Shown: positions 22,148 to 35,266, counted from the stretch's first letter. The stretch: 64,000 bases of DNA from Mastigamoeba balamuthi (GCA_902651635.1 CACRSC010000103.1:23833-87832); one strand, 5' to 3'. Numbers and translations are program-made. Notes: generated by a model from the sequence alone, not told the origin.

Positions 22148-24246
22148 AACCGAGGCCAGACCCGGTTACGCCGGAGCCCTTGGCACATCCACCAATTGGC
22201 CGGTCATGTGCTACTATACACTATACCTGACAACCAGAAAACCGCCATAGGCCAGGGCGTGCTTACTCTCTGCGGCACTGCAGAAGTGGCAAGATGGCTT
22301 GGCATTGTGACTGCTGTGCAGATCTCATGTGCTGCGAGGTCACCGAGAAGCCTAGCCACTACCTCGGCGGGCTTGACATCACGGTCGAGAATTGAGTGTT
22401 TGAAAGTTATGTGAGCTGTTGTTCTGCTCAGCAGTTTCTGAGTGCTTCAGATCAATCATTTTTCCCTCTTAGGTGGTGAAATCTGAATTCCAATTGTTTT
22501 CAGAATAAGGCAACACTCGGGCGAGCCAGTCTTTCAGTTGCTATCTGGAAAGAACCAACTTCCTCTTCACGGCCTGTACAGTCAAGCAATCTACCAAGGT
22601 TCTTTTATAAGAATGCGATTCACAGAAGAAATTTGAAGGTATTCTTCATTCACTGTGAAATCTTGTCCAGATGTATAACATGCATTCTTGTGTGAATCTG
22701 AAAACAGAGAAATATGCGGATTATAAGGAGCATACTGGCAATGTTATTTGGGCATTATCTGTTGAAAGTGGCAAATTCTGACAAGAATAATGATAGATGA
22801 TTACTCTAATTCTCTTGTTTATTGTTCCTCATGAACTAGATCCCTGTGCGAGTTCCTGTACGAATATGAAAGTATTGTCTTTATCCTCGACACATGTCTT
22901 CAGTCAATGAAATGCCACTTGCTGAGTAGGCTGCCACAATTGTGATATGCATCGATTGGCCAGATGAAAACACCCTTGTTTAAGTCCTTTCCTGATTAGC
23001 TGGGGAAATGAAATACAACTGAGTGGTATTAGGTCAGATACTTGGTTGAAAAAACAGCTTGTAGAAGTCAATCTGAGAAGGCTGACCCTGGTTCTTGGTT
23101 ATAAGGAATGTAGTCATCGGGCCTGCAGTCTTGTTGAGATTTCAGTAAATCAGATCATCTTTCAGTCTGCATCAAAACGAGCTCCCTGGTCAGTACAGTA
23201 AATCTAGATCAGAAAATGGTATTTCTTTGGGAGTTGGATATCGAAATTTGAATGCTGATGATCCTGTATTTTTATATTTTCTAATTCTCGCAGATCATAG
23301 CTCAGACCTATAGATGGCCCTCTTGAAAAGCTCATATGAGTGTTATGGTTTCAGGTTCACATGATGGACTTGCATATATCTGGCACTGCAGCTGTGATGT
23401 TCATTGAAGTGAACACAAAACGGCAAGGTATTGGTGGGATACCTGCTCCTGTGACCAGCCAGGCTGACATCAATGGTGAAAAATAACCACACAGAGTCAA
23501 TTCAATAAGATACTTCAAATATATACAGAAATGTATCAAGTTAAGTATTAGTACTCAATGGCCAGAGTATTCTTGTATCACCCTTAACAGTTCAGTGCAG
23601 AGCAAAAGAAGAAGACTCATATTCTGGAAATCCAAATTGTTGAAATCACTACTCATCTAGAAGCATCATGAAGTAATTCAGTTTGCTAAGAAGAATAGAA
23701 TAGGAAATTGAATAGTGCTTTATGAACAGCTAAGGCAACATTTCGTATTGATAGATGAACATGAAAGGTCTGGCTACTAGAAGTAAGAGATTCTCAGATT
23801 GGTCTCTGCAGAATTGCAATGTCATAAAACCAAAGTTGTCTCACTTGTAAGTGGAAGAGAGATCATAATATTACCTGCATCTCTCATAGACAAAGAAGTT
23901 CTCAGAGACATCATCATACTCTCTAATCAGATTGCAGACGTAAGTGAAGCCACAAAGTAAAGAGTCTACATCCTTAAGAAACATTGTTATGCTGTATTCA
24001 CATGCAATGTCCTTCATGACTGTCTGATACTGGTCACCATGGCTCTCTTCTTGTAAGTTGTATTCAAAACAATACAAAAGGGTAGTATCACACTGTATCC
24101 AGGTTCAAGGACTTAATCAGTCTTCTCAGAGCTTGTTCTCTGAAGCTTCTGAATTCAGATGTTCAAGTTCCGTAATGAAAGACAGGGCCTGACACCTTCA
24201 GTTCACCTTTATTTCTTCCTTAACACTTTTAGATAAAGTTGTGAAC
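22148..24246. other. AT-rich gene-poor stretch
   Basis: About 2.1 kb of AT-rich sequence with dense stops in all frames, apart from a few frames shorter than 70 codons that lack codon bias. I see no transposase, reverse transcriptase, terminal repeats or RNA genes until the tRNA at its right end. CG dinucleotides are rare compared with the neighbouring genes, so it may be heavily decayed former coding or repeat DNA. Confidence 0.5.
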
Positions 24247-24318
24247 GGCTCTGTAGCATAATGGTTATTGCGCCTGTCTAGTAAACAGGAGGTTCCGAGT
24301 TCGATTCTCGGCAGAGCC
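24247..24318 (+). tRNA. tRNA-Thr (anticodon AGU)
   Basis: A 72-base cloverleaf. The acceptor stem GGCTCTG pairs with CAGAGCC. The D arm contains the A box TAGCATAATGG. The anticodon stem CCTGT/ACAGG encloses the loop CTAGTAA, giving anticodon AGT. The T arm carries the B box GTTCGATTC. No intron is present, and CCA is not encoded, as expected in a eukaryote. It would read ACU, and ACC after A34-to-inosine editing. It lies alone at the edge of the AT-rich stretch. Confidence 0.95.
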
Positions 24319-24323
24319 TTTTT
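24319..24323 (+). terminator. RNA polymerase III T-run
   Basis: Five consecutive T residues directly follow the tRNA acceptor stem, the standard polymerase III stop signal. Confidence 0.8.
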
Positions 24324-24545
24324 GTTCGTTAGGCGTGCCAAAGGCAAAGAAACCGTACGTACTACGACTGTTCAAGGCGTTTCATCCTGAAGGCTCTCAT
24401 CTCAGCACACTTGGGGGGATTGAAAGTTCAGTGTTGTAGTTTGGGGTGTGTCACAGCGGGGGCTGCGGATGGTTGCTGTGTGTTGTCTCTCAGGTCCGCC
24501 CCACCCCAGGGCCTGCGACACCCCCACCGCCTTCCCGCCGCCTGC

Positions 24546-27500
24546 CTACTTCTTCTTGCGGCGCGTGACGACCGCCGTGAACCCGTCGTCGGCCACGGGC
24601 TCCGCCTGCTTGGGCGCGGGCGCTGCCTCGGCGGGCCTCCTGGGCGCCTCGCTACTGCGGGGCGTCGTCTCGCGCCTCGGCTCCTCCCTCCTGGGCTCGT
24701 CGCGCCTGGGCGCCTCGTACCTGTCGCGCTCGTCGCGCCTCGGGGCAAAGCGATCGTCGTCGCGACGCGCGGGCGCAGGCCCGTCGCGATCGTCACGCCT
24801 CGGAGCAAAGCGGTCGTCGTCGCGGCGCGCGGGCGCAGGCCCGTCGCGGTCGAACGCGCGCGGCCTGTCGTAGTCGCCGCGGGGCGCCGGGCGGTCCATC
24901 TCGCGGTCGTCGCGGCGCATCGGCGGGCGCTCGTCGCGCGACCAGCGGTCCGCCGCGGGCCCGGGGCCCATCGACGGGCGCTCGCGGTCGTCGCGGGCCC
25001 AGCGGTCCGACGGCGCCGCGTAGCGGTCCTCGCGCGGGGCGGAGCGCTCGCGGTCGTCAAAGCGCGACGACGGCGGGCGGTCGCGGTCGTCAAAGCGAGA
25101 CGACGGCGGGCGGTCGCGGTCCGAGCGGGCGGGCACCCAGCGGTCGCCGTCGCGCGCAGGGGCCGGGCGGTCGCGGTCGTCAAACTCGCGGCGCGCGGGC
25201 GCGGGGCCGTCGCGGCGGCCGAACGGGTCCTCGCGGGGCGCGCGCGCGCGGCCGAAGGGGTCCTCGCGACGCGGCTCGTCGCGCGAGCGGCCGTACGCGT
25301 CCTCGCGGCGCGGCTCGTCGCGCCAGCGGCCCGCGGGCTCCTCGCGGTCGCGCGGGCGGCCGAACGGCTCGTCGCGCGAGCGGCCGAAGAGGTCGCGGTC
25401 GCGGCCGCCGCTGGGGGCGCGGTAGGCGTCCGAGCGCTCGCGCTCGCGCTCCTGCTCCTCCTGCCTGCGCAGGGCCTCCTCGCGGTGCTGGCGCTCCTTC
25501 TCGAGCTTGGCGCGCTGCTCGGCCTCCTCCGCCTCGCGGCGGGCGGCCTCGGCCTCGCGCTGCTTGAGCTCCTCCTCCTCGCGCTTCTTGCGCGCCGCCT
25601 CCTCGGCCGCGCGGCGCTCGGCCTCTGCCTTCTCGCGGGCCTCGCGCTCGGCCGCCTCCTTGCGCTCGCGCTCCTCGCGCTCCGCACGCTCGCGGGCCTC
25701 GCGCTCCTCGCGGACCTTGCGCTCGGCCTCGGTCTTCTTGTCGTGCTCGGCCTTGAGCGCGTCGTACTCGGCCTTGGCCTTGGCGTACGCCTCCTCGCGC
25801 GCCGCGCGGATGCGCGCCGCAAAGGCGTCGCGGTCGCCGATCATGCGGGCCAGGCGCGCCTTCTCGCCGAGCTCGAACGCGTGGCGCGCCTCGTCGGCCG
25901 CGAGGTTCGCCTTGACCTGCGCCTCGTACTTGGCGCGGTCCGCGCGCTTCTGCTCCTCCTGCACGGCCAGCAGCTTGGGCACCTCGGTCTCGCGCCGCGC
26001 GCGCGCCTCAAAGTCGGCCTCGCGCGACATCTCGCGGATCTTCTTCTCCATGCGCTCCTTGGCCGCCGCCATCTCCTCGATCTGCTTCTGCGTCAGCCTG
26101 CGGCCGCCCGCGCCCGCCGCGTCGTCGGCCGCCCCGGCAGCCGCGCCCGAGGGCAGCGGCGCGTCCGTCAGCGCCGCCTGCGCCTTGACCGACTTGGACG
26201 AGATGTCGCCGACGACGGCGGGCGCCGCAGAGGCCGCCGCCGACGAGGCCGCGGCGATCTTGCTCCACGCGCCGCGGCGCTGGTCGACCTTGGAGCGCTC
26301 GAGCATCTCCTTCTTGCGCTGCTCCTCGGCCTTGTGCGCGGCCGCCGCGGCCTCGGCCTCGCGCTGCTTGGCCTCGGCGACGCGCTTCTCCTCCTCGAGG
26401 CGCCTGCGCTCCTCCTCCTTCTGGCGGACCCACTGCTCGTAGGCCTCGCGCTGGACCTTCTTGCGCTCGATCGCGTCTGCGCGGGCCAGCAGCGCCGCGT
26501 TCTCCGTCTGCATCGACTTGAGCGCCACGGCAAACGCCGCGCGCTTGGCCTCGACGCGGCGCGCGGCCACCGAGGGGTCGATGCGCGAGACGACGGCGCT
26601 CAGCGCGCGGAAGACAGAGGTCAGCGGGCCGCGGGCCATCGCGCAGGCGCCGGCGCCGTCGCGGCGGAAGACGAGCGTCCCCTCGACGTGGTCGATCGTC
26701 AGCGAGACGGCGCGCTTCTGCACGAGCTGCAGCACGTACTGCTCGGCGTCGGCAAACGACGCAAAGGCCGGCGAGACCAGCCGCGAGAACTCGGCGATCG
26801 TCACGACGTCGTAGACGCGCGCGCACTGCTGCAGCAGCCGCAGCACCGCGAGCCTGCGCAGCGCGGGCGCGTACTGCGACACGCGCTGGGGCTGCGCCGC
26901 CAGCCAGCCGTCCAGCACGGCGCCTGCGCGCTTGCAGACGCCCAGGGGGTCAAAGGTCCGCTCCAGCAGCGCCAGCAGCTCGCGCGCGGGCTCCGAGGCG
27001 CGGGCGGCGATCCCGCGCGAAGAGATCTCGGCGAGCAGGTTCTCGCGGCTCAGCGCGGGCGCGTTGGCGGGCAGGCCCAGCAGGCGCGACATGCGCAGCG
27101 TGCGCTCGCGCTGGGCGTCGGGCTCGAAGAGGTCCTCGGGGCGCGAGACCTGCGCGGGCACCGCCAGCGCCGCCAGCACGACGGCAGTGGCCGCCTCCGA
27201 GACCTCCTCGGCCGTCGGCGGCACCTCTGCGGCCGCCGACACGGTGTGCGCGTAGTGCTGCAGCACCGCGTACGCGTGGACCAGGTGGTAGTCGCTGACC
27301 CAGAACAGGTTGGCCAGCTGCCAATAACAGGCAAAGTTCAGCCGACATCAACAGGAAGTGGGAAAGTTGAGGGAAAGTTGAGGAAAAGTGCATCTCCGGA
27401 CCTTGGCGAGGAAGGCGCCGAGGGCCGCGTGGGCCGGGGGCTTGCGGACGCGGGCCAGGAGCGAGCGGATGTCCTCGACACTCTTGTAGGCCTCCTGCCA

Positions 27501-28763
27501 GAGCTCGAGGACGCCGGCGGCGTCGAACTGGGCGAGCCTCGTCTCGAGCTGCATCTGCAGCGCCTCGGGCCCGTTGAGGTCGGCCACGTGCGGCGGCAGC
27601 GGCGGCTGGCCCGGCAGCTGGACGAACCTCTGCGCGTGCGTCACGTGCTGGCGCAGCAGGTCGCACAGGCGGCGGAACTCGTTCCTGCGGCGGTAGCGCA
27701 GGCAGAAGCTGAAGGCCTGGGCGGCGGCCTCGTGGTAGAGCGGCAGCAGGCGCATGTTGTTCTTGAGCACGTCGAGCACCGCGCGGTACGTCTCCCACAG
27801 GAAGCGCAGCCACGGCATCAGCAGCTGCCGGTCCGCACGCTCCTTCGTGTCCTCGCCGCTCACCGTGCTCAGCACCAGCGCGGCGTCGCTCTCGTCGTCG
27901 AGGTCCACGAGCTCCAGCGCCTGCGGGGGTTCGCCGTAGTATTTTTCCAGATCAATTTCGCGATTCGACCGCAGCAGAGGGAAAGAGGGGCGGTGGACCT
28001 TGGCGTCAGCGAGGGACTGGGCCTCCTTGGCCTGCTGCTCGGCGCGGCCGAGGAGGTGGCGGACGACGACCTCGAGGCTGCCGATGTTGACCTGCTGGCA
28101 CATCTGCTTGTACTGCCACAGGCCATCTGCACAGCACGCAAGCGCCCATTCAGACCGGTTTGCGCCGAGACCAAGGCCACGGCACGGCAGCAAGAGGCCG
28201 CCGCACGGCTCCCGAGGAGCCAGCCAGCGTCCAGAAGAGCGGGGGGAAACAGAGGGGAGAGAAGAGAGGTGCGTTTGTTGTGGCAAAAAAACACGACAGA
28301 GAACAACGAGGCCACAAGAGGACCTCCCGCTCGCGCGCACACGAGGCGCAGGCCACGAAGGAAGGGGTGGGAAGAAGAGGAGGAGGGGGAGAGGGAGGGG
28401 GCACGGACCCTTGACGATCTTGCCCTTGCGCATGTCGACGCAGACGTCGAGGATCTTGATCATGATGTCCTCGTAGACCTTCTGCCACTGGCGGAAGCGC
28501 TTCGACGCGATCACGTCGACCAGCACCTGCAGCGCCTCGGCCTTGCGGCCCACCGCGAGCAGCTCTGCGCGCCCCGCCCCGCCGCCGCGCGCGCGCGTTC
28601 AACGCCCAACCGCAACGCCAAAAGAAACTCCCAAGTCAGCGCCGCACACCTTCGAACCCCCGGAGGGAGGGCGAGGGCGACAGGGGAGGGAGAGGGAGGG
28701 GTGAGGGCGCGCACCCTCTGCACGCTTGAAGGCGTTCTCTGGTTTGACAAAGAACGACGCCAT
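24546..28763 (-). CDS. EIF3A: Translation initiation factor eIF3 subunit a
   Basis: Five exons: 28763-28715, 28564-28409, 28126-27999, 27920-27402 and 27317-24546 (phases 1, 1, 0, 0), giving about 1,207 residues. The N-terminus matches eIF3a: KPENAFKRA, then QWQKVYEDIMIKILDVCVD, YKQMCQQVNIGSLE, STVSGEDTKERADR, FLWETYR, FCLRYRR and ETRLAQFDAAG. The PCI region follows (exon 5 begins ANLFWVSDYHLVH). Residues ~540-830 are a long charged helix rich in E/R/A. The C-terminal third is a low-complexity array of D-R-x-x-P/A units such as RDDRDGPAPAR, comparable to the Asp/Arg decapeptide repeats of animal eIF3a. It is the scaffold of the eIF3 complex in the cytoplasm, binding the 40S subunit and eIF3b/c. 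The start ATG and its donor reproduce the conserved N-terminus, so the start is secure. Confidence 0.93.
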
Positions 28764-29317
28764 TGTCTGTGTGTGTGTGCGGCGTCTCACAGGAAAAGAG
28801 GAGAGGAAGGGGAGAGGGGACAAGGGAGAAGACCCCGCACAAGGGACCCGCCCGCTGACGCCAACCCGCGTGCGTCATCTCGGAAATATCTCCGGCGACC
28901 AATATCTCTCTCACCCCCGGGCTGCTCTCTGGCGACGCCCTCGCCTCCCGGACGCCGCGACGCACAAGGCCAGACCCGAAACGCACTTTCGAAGGGTGCT
29001 GTAAGCAATTCACAGGAAATAATTAAAACTCCGACGATCAATTGCTTCCGAACGCAATTTCGGCCGAGAATCTCCATCCGGCCATCCCTCGAAGCCGACC
29101 GTGTCCGGGCGACGTTCGCACACAGAGCAAAGCGCCTGGGTCCCCGCTCACCACGGCAGTGGCCCCAGCACAGCGCGATATGTCCGTCGGTCAGACCACA
29201 CGCAATTTTCACGATCGATCGGGCACAGAGTGCCGGTCCACAACCCACACCGCCGCCTTCCCCCTCTGCGCTCAGCGCTGCCCGCCCCACTCGGGCCCCC
29301 TCCCCCCTCCGCCACCG
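28764..29317. promoter_or_regulatory. Divergent promoter between eIF3a and PH-ankyrin genes
   Basis: The 554 bases between two divergently transcribed starts have no supported gene; frames here are shadows. A CA/GT-repeat leader adjoins the eIF3a ATG, and a C-rich leader (ending GCCACC before ATG-like context) adjoins the PH-ankyrin ATG. The central part is more AT-rich. I see no TATA box I would defend. Confidence 0.4.
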
Positions 29318-32300
29318 ATGGACTGGAAGGTGTTCGGCCGCCCGGGCAAGCACAGCTCGTCGCCGCCCGGCGGTCCCGCGCCCGCGGCCGCCGCCTCGCT
29401 GGCCCCCCAGCGCGCGACCGCCGCCGCCGCAGCCGCGCAGACGGCGCCGCCGCAGTCGCCGCAGCAGCAGCAGCAGCAGGCACAGGGGCCCCCCGCGAGC
29501 CCCGCGGCGCAGACGGCGTCGCCGCAGCCGCAGGCGCAGGCGCAGGGCGAGTGCGTGCGGCGCGGGTGGGTGCAGAAGCTGTTCGGGCGGACGTGGATGA
29601 CGCGGTACGTGGCGGTGGAGCGCGGGAGGGTCGCCATGTACAAGAAGGAGCGCAGCAGGGAGGGCAAGGCCGAGCAGGAGATCCTCCTCGCGCAGGTCGC
29701 ACACCTCGCCGTCGCCGTACGCAAGGACGGCGGCCGCTCCTACTTCTTCCTCGACTCCTTCGACGGGTCCGCGCCATCTCTCGCGTCACGACACGTCAAC
29801 GTCAGAAAGGAAGAGCGCCCAGGGGGGAAAATCGAATTGAAACGCAAATGTAAAGCGGAATGAAAAATACTGAGGAAAGGCGGCGGACTGATGCAGGAGC
29901 GGGCACCTGTTCTGCGTCGACAACGTGACGGAGCTGGGCGAGTGGATCGAGGCGCTGACGCACGCGCTGGACCTCGTGGACCCCTCGTCGTCGCAGGGCT
30001 CCGCGTCGGCCGACGAGGCCCCCGAGGTCTCGGCCGTGGGCCCGCAGCGCATCACCGTCTCGCTCACTGCGGACAGAGAGGCGGTACACCAATGAATCCC
30101 CTAGCAAGCCCTCCCTCCCCTCCGATTCCCACAGCAGGGTTACCCTGCCAGAGGCCTTTCCGTCGCTGTCGTTGTAAATTGAAAACCCCAGTTCCAATAC
30201 AACCGCATTCTCATTCGTGTCTGCCGCCACCGTCGTCGTCTCTCGGGGGGTCCGTGCGGGTGGTGCGATCCGCTGGCTTGCCTGGGGGGCTGGCTGCTGG
30301 CCCGGGGATGCCGCGAGCAGAGGGCGTTGCAGGCGGTGCTGCAGGCGGACGTGGAGGGGCTGACGGTGCTGGCGAGCCCGGGCCTGAGCGCGTGGTTCGG
30401 CGAGGACGGCTCTGCGGCGCTGGCCGTCGTGCACCACGCCGCGAGGCTCGGCCGCCACCACTGCCTCGCCGTCCTGCTCGACGCCTCGCTCAACAAGTGC
30501 ATCAACCTTCCCGACAAGCAGAGGGACTGGTGCCCGGCCCTTCCCCCTCGGCTCTCCACCGCGTCTTTCTCGGGTCTTGGATCGGGTCTCACGCGACGAC
30601 GACGCGCAGGACGCCGCTGCACCACGCGTGCTCGGTGGGGTCGGAGGAGTGCATCAGGGTGCTGCTGGACAGGGACGCCAGGGTCGACGCTGTCGACTGC
30701 AGCGGGCGCACGCCTGCCGACGTCGCCGTGCAGAACGGCCACGCGGGCTGCTTTGCTCTGCTCTACAACCGCAGCAGCGCCGTCTCCGACTCCTACGACC
30801 CCTGCGTGGCCGCCATCCTGCGTGGCGACGCCTCCGCCGTCTGCGCGTCGCGCGAAGACGGCGACGACGAGGACGAGGACGACGGCAGCGATGGCAGCGA
30901 CGACAGCGACGACGACGAGGACTCTTGCGCCGGCCACTACGGCATCTCGGCACTGCACGTCGCCGCCGCGCTGAGCGACAACGAGGCCGTGCTGCGCGCC
31001 GTCGCCGAGCTGACGCAGAGGCGCGGGCTGTCGCTGCAGGAGGGCGACGGCGAGGGCCGGACGCCGCTGCACTACGCGGCCTCTGGCGGCCGCGCGGGCA
31101 ACGTGCGCGCGCTCGTCGGCCTCGGCGCCAGCGCCAGCGCGGCCGACGCCCAGGGGATGTGCGCTCTGCACGTCGCGTGCACGCACCGCAGGGCCGAGGC
31201 CGTGGCGGCGCTGCTGCAGTGCGGCGCGGACGCGGGGGCCGCGGACCACAAGGGCAACACGGCGCTGCACCTCGCGGCCAAGGCCGGCAGCCTCGAGTGC
31301 GCGCGGGCGCTCGTGCGCAGCGGCGCGCAGGCGGGCAGCTGCAACAAGGAGGGCCGGACGCCGCTGCTGCTCTCGTGCGCGCTCGACTCGCCCGACGTGG
31401 CCGCGCTGCTGCTGTCGGGCGGGCTCCCCGAGGGCGCCGTGCGCGAGGGCAGCACGTCGCCGCTGCACGTGGCGGCCGAGAGCGGCGAGGCGCGGACCGT
31501 GTCGCTGCTGCTCGACAAGGGCTGCCCGGCCTGCACGTGCGACGCGCTGGGGCTGCAGCCCATACACTACAGCTCGACGCCCGAGGTCGCCGCGCTGCTC
31601 GTCGCGCGCGGGGCGTCGGCCAGCGCGGTGGCCCCCGACGGCCGCACGCCGCTCCACTGCGCGAGCGCCTCGGGACACGCGGCCGTCGCGACGTTCCTCG
31701 TCGACGCCAAGTGCCCCGTCGGCGCGCGGGCCGCGGGCGGGAGGACGCCGCTGCACCTCGCCTGCGAGCGCGGGCACACGCGCTGCGTGCTCGCGCTGAC
31801 GGACCGCGGCGCCGACGTCAACGCGGCCGACGACTGCGGCACGACGCCGCTGATGCTCGCCATGTCGCGCGGCAACTACGAGCTCGCCAGCACGCTGCTC
31901 GCGCGCTCGGCCAGCGTCGCGGCGCGCGACCTCGCGGGGCAGACGTGCCTGCACAAGGCCTGCGCGAGCAGCGACGCGCTGGCCTGCGTGCAGCTCGCCG
32001 TCGCCAAGGGCGCGCCGGTCGCCGACCCCGACGCCGCGGGCAACACGCCGCTGCACGAGGCCGCCGCGAGCTGCCGCAGGGACGTCGTCGCGCTGCTCGT
32101 CTCGCGCGCGCCTGCGCTCTGCGCGGCGCGCAACGACGCGGGGCTGACGCCGCTGCACATCGCGGCGGCCGCGGGCAACGGCGAGGCGGTGGCGCAGCTG
32201 CTGCGCCTGGGCTCGGACGCCACGGTGCGCACGCCCGACGGGCTGCTGCCCATGCAGGCCGCCGTGCGCGCGGGCTCGCCTGAGGCCGTCGAGGCCCTCT

Positions 32301-33490
32301 GCCCCGCCACCAACGTGCGGGCCGACAGCCTCGTCTTCCTCTACGAGGCCGCCAACGCCGCCATCGCCAAGGAGGTCCGTGCCGGCTCCCCCTCGGCGGT
32401 TCTCTCACAAAACTCACACAATTGAAACGCGTACAGAAACTCGGGACGTGCGACTTCGGGACAGACGAGTCCGTTTGCGGTCTCCCCAACTCCCCTCCCC
32501 CTTCCGCGGCGACTCAGACACGGGACTCCACAGGCACCCCAGGGGACACGCGGCCATCATCGGCATCCTCGTCAACAAGGGCAACGCGGACCCCAACGCC
32601 TCCTCCAAGCGAGGGACGATTCTCCACGTCCGTCTGCCCTCCCCTTCGCCCCAGCGCTGACCTCGGCGGCGCGGCACGGGGCACTGGGCGGAGCAGCTGC
32701 TGGCGGGGATGGAGGACACGAGGTGCCTCAAGGTGCTCGTGGGGTGCAAGGGCGTGGCGCTCGACACGGCCGACAGCGAGGGCCGGACGGCCGTGATGGT
32801 CGCCGTCGCCAAGAACAACGCCGGGGCGCTGCGCGTGCTGCTCGCCAGCGGCGCCGACCCCAACGTCCGCAACGCCCAGGGCGTCAGCGCGCTGCACGAG
32901 TGCGCCCTCGCGGGGTTCCTCGACGCCGCGCGGGCCCTCGTGGACGCCGGGGCCGACGTCAACGCGACCGCCCTGCTCGACTTCACTCCGCTGCACAACG
33001 CGGCCTCGAGCGGGTTCGCCCCCTCTCCCTTCCCCCCTGCGTGCGCTGCGCCTCATCCTCTGGGGGGCCAACAGGAACGCGGCCATCGTGGAGCTGCTGC
33101 TCAGCAGAGGGGCCAACCCGGACAGCAGGACCTCGCGCGGCCTCACTCCGCTGCACACGTGGTACGCGAGGCACAGCACAGCGCGTCTGCCCCCGACCAC
33201 CGAGTATTCGGGCCGCTTAACGACGGGTCTCTGCGGTGGGGAGCAGCGCGGCGCTGGGGAGAGCCGAGTGCGTGGCGCTGCTGCTGGACCACGGGGCGAG
33301 CATCGACACGCGGGACGACAACGGGCTGACGCCGCTGCACAAGGCCGCCGGGGGCAGGTCGGCCGAGTGCGCGCGGCTGCTGGTGGCGCGCGGGGCCAGG
33401 CAGCTGCCGAGCAGGCAGGGCAAGCTGCCCATCAGCATGGCCATGCCCGGCTCCGAGACGCACGCGTTCCTGCTGTCGCTGGGCACCTGA
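29318..33490 (+). CDS. PH domain plus long ankyrin-repeat protein
   Basis: Exons 29318-29766, 29897-30083, 30321-30529 and 30610-32374 join in phases 2, 0 and 2. Several smaller exons follow to the stop at 33490, and I could not place all their splice sites (the exon near 32536-32620 needs a phase-2 donor I cannot identify). The N-terminus has poly-Ala and poly-Gln tracts. Residues ~75-175 are a PH domain (RRGWVQKLFGRTWMTRYV, then HLFCVDNVTELGEWIEAL). The remaining ~1,100 residues are roughly 25 ankyrin repeats (G-x-TPLHxAA-x-x-G pattern) with an acidic DDEDEDDGSDGSDDSDDDED-type insert near 30870-30930. A cytoplasmic membrane-recruited scaffold is likely. Partners are unknown. Confidence 0.85.
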
Positions 33491-33893
33491 GCCCCACTCC
33501 TCGCTGCAGTGGCGGTCGCACTCTCTCTTTGCTCTCTTTTACTAGTAGGCAGCACTACTACTACAACTGCTCACCAACCCCCTCCCCTCCCCTCAGTTCC
33601 ACCACCACCGCCTCTCAGTCTCCCACCTCCCTTGTTGAACCTTGTCGGAACCGGACGGAGCTCAGCCACCTCACCTCCCCACACACAATGACACCACCTG
33701 ACCGTGACAAGACACAACCGCACAAGGCGGGAACGTCAGTCAATACAACACCCCACCTTGCATCAGGCCAGATTCCGATGCAGATACGCGTATCGCGCGA
33801 CAGAGATTCAACTGAATATCTCCATAAACCTCCATAAACAGTCTCAAACCCGCTGGCCCGGGTCTGTGGCCCCCGTCAGCCCCTCCGCAGCCC
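33491..33893. other. Spacer before the tRNase Z gene
   Basis: Short intergenic region with a C/T-rich and CCACC-rich low-complexity stretch at 33590-33660. No gene is supported. It likely contains the PH-ankyrin 3' end and the tRNase Z promoter. Confidence 0.4.
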
Positions 33894-34920
33894 ATGATGA
33901 TCGCCGTGCCCAACGCCGACAACTGCACGCTCACCGGCACCTCGCGTGCCGGGGAGGGTGCGCGCTGCCCCGCCGCCACGAGCACCCGCCACTGACCCCT
34001 CTGGGCGCCGCGTCTGCAGGCACTTGCTTCCAGGTCAAGCAGCGTACGCACCGGTTCCGGAGCCGCTCACCGCGTCTCACACCGGGTTTCCTGCGGCCGC
34101 CCCGGCCGGCGCAGTGGGGTGGATGTTCGACTGCGGCTGGGCAGACTCGGTGACGTCGCCGCAGTGCGTGTTCGTGACGCACACGCACCTCGACCACTGC
34201 ACGCTCGCCCCGATGCTCTGCAACAGGCGGGCGTCGGTCCACGCACGCCCAGCCCCCATCCCCTGGCCGTGGGTGCAGTTGCCCCAAATCAATTGATTTC
34301 GCGCCCCCGACTGCCAGTTCTACCTGCCCCGCGACTCGGTGCCGCAGTTCCAGGCGTTCCTGGGCGCCGCAGAGGCCCTGAACGGGGCGCCGCTCTCGGG
34401 CAGGTACGAGCTGCACGGCGTCGTCGCCGGCGACCGGGTGGCGCTGCCCAGGGGCTACGTGGCGCACGTGCTCGAGACGACGCACCGCGTGCCGTCGGTG
34501 GGCTTTGGGCTCTGGTCGTCGCGGCGCCGCCTGCGCCCCGAGTTCGTCGGCCGCGCCGACATCGGCGACCTCGTGCGCGCCGGGGTCGACGTGAACGAGA
34601 CGGTCGTCGCGCCGATGCTCGCGTACCTCGGCGACACGACGGCGGCGGTGTTCGAGGGCGCGAGGGGCGAGGAGCTGGCGCAGTACCCGCTGGTCGTCAG
34701 CGAGTGCACGTACCTCGAGGCCGAGGCCCGGGGCTACGGCGAGCCCCGCGAGGTCAAGTGGGCGCACTGCGTGTGGCCGCAGATCAGGCCCTGGGCCGTC
34801 ACGCACCCCCTCTGCACGCTCGTGCTGACACACTTCAGCGTGCGCTACAGCCAGTGGCAAGTCCGGCACGTCTTTGGCCGCGAGCGCCTCCGGAACGTCG
34901 TCCCGTGGTTCTGCCCCTAG
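33894..34920 (+). CDS. Short-form tRNase Z (tRNA 3' endonuclease)
   Basis: Four exons: 33894-33957, 34020-34043, 34115-34236 and 34318-34920 (phases 1, 1, 0), giving 270 residues. It has the metallo-beta-lactamase core: the THTHLDH zinc-binding motif at residues ~50-56, LETTHRVPSVGFG, the AYLGDTT strand, and the closing VLTHFSVRY motif typical of plant-type short tRNase Z (TRZ1/TRZ2-like). The N-terminal GTSRAG...TCF and LGWMFDCG segments also fit that family. It cleaves precursor tRNAs after the discriminator base so that CCA can be added; cytosolic or nuclear is likely as no targeting peptide is seen. The motif corresponding to G-H-x-H before the last helix keeps one His (KWAHCVW). The 24-base second exon is unusually small but needed for frame. 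Confidence 0.85.
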
Positions 34921-35266
34921 GTCCCCCAGCAGCGCCGGTGCACGCCAGAGAGGGCCAGCCACACAACGGACCTGTCCGTCTGCCTGTCTGCACTGGCAAA
35001 CTAAGCGCGAAGCCTCGCCACCAAAGAAACAAAGAGCCAATGGGGTCAGAGCAATTGCTTGATATTTGATGGAGAATTTTGTTCCTCTCAGGTGGCCTCA
35101 ATTCACCACAGAGGTAAGTCTCCTCCTCTGGATCCATTTGTGGTTCTGGACAGCAAGGGCGCAAATCAGCCTCTTCATTTCGGTTCCGGTTTCTTCTATG
35201 CTGAAAACTCCGTTAGAACCGTTTGAGCGCGCATGTACTCACCGAAAGAAGCAGCCCCTCAGGCCG
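34921..35266. other. Convergent spacer
   Basis: 346 bases between the 3' ends of the tRNase Z and VIT/vWA genes. No supported gene. Mixed composition with an AT-rich centre; I see nothing specific. Confidence 0.4.

Noticed and set aside
22148-24246. Hidden transposon in the AT-rich stretch
   Set aside because: No transposase, reverse transcriptase or terminal-repeat signature could be read in any frame.
25000-25450. CRISPR-like or tandem-repeat array
   Set aside because: The periodic sequence is the coding for Asp/Arg repeats at the C-terminus of eIF3a.
24411-29600. Plus-strand open frame of about 1,700 codons over eIF3a
   Set aside because: Antisense shadow of eIF3a caused by extreme third-position G/C. 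The conserved eIF3a motifs are all on the minus strand.
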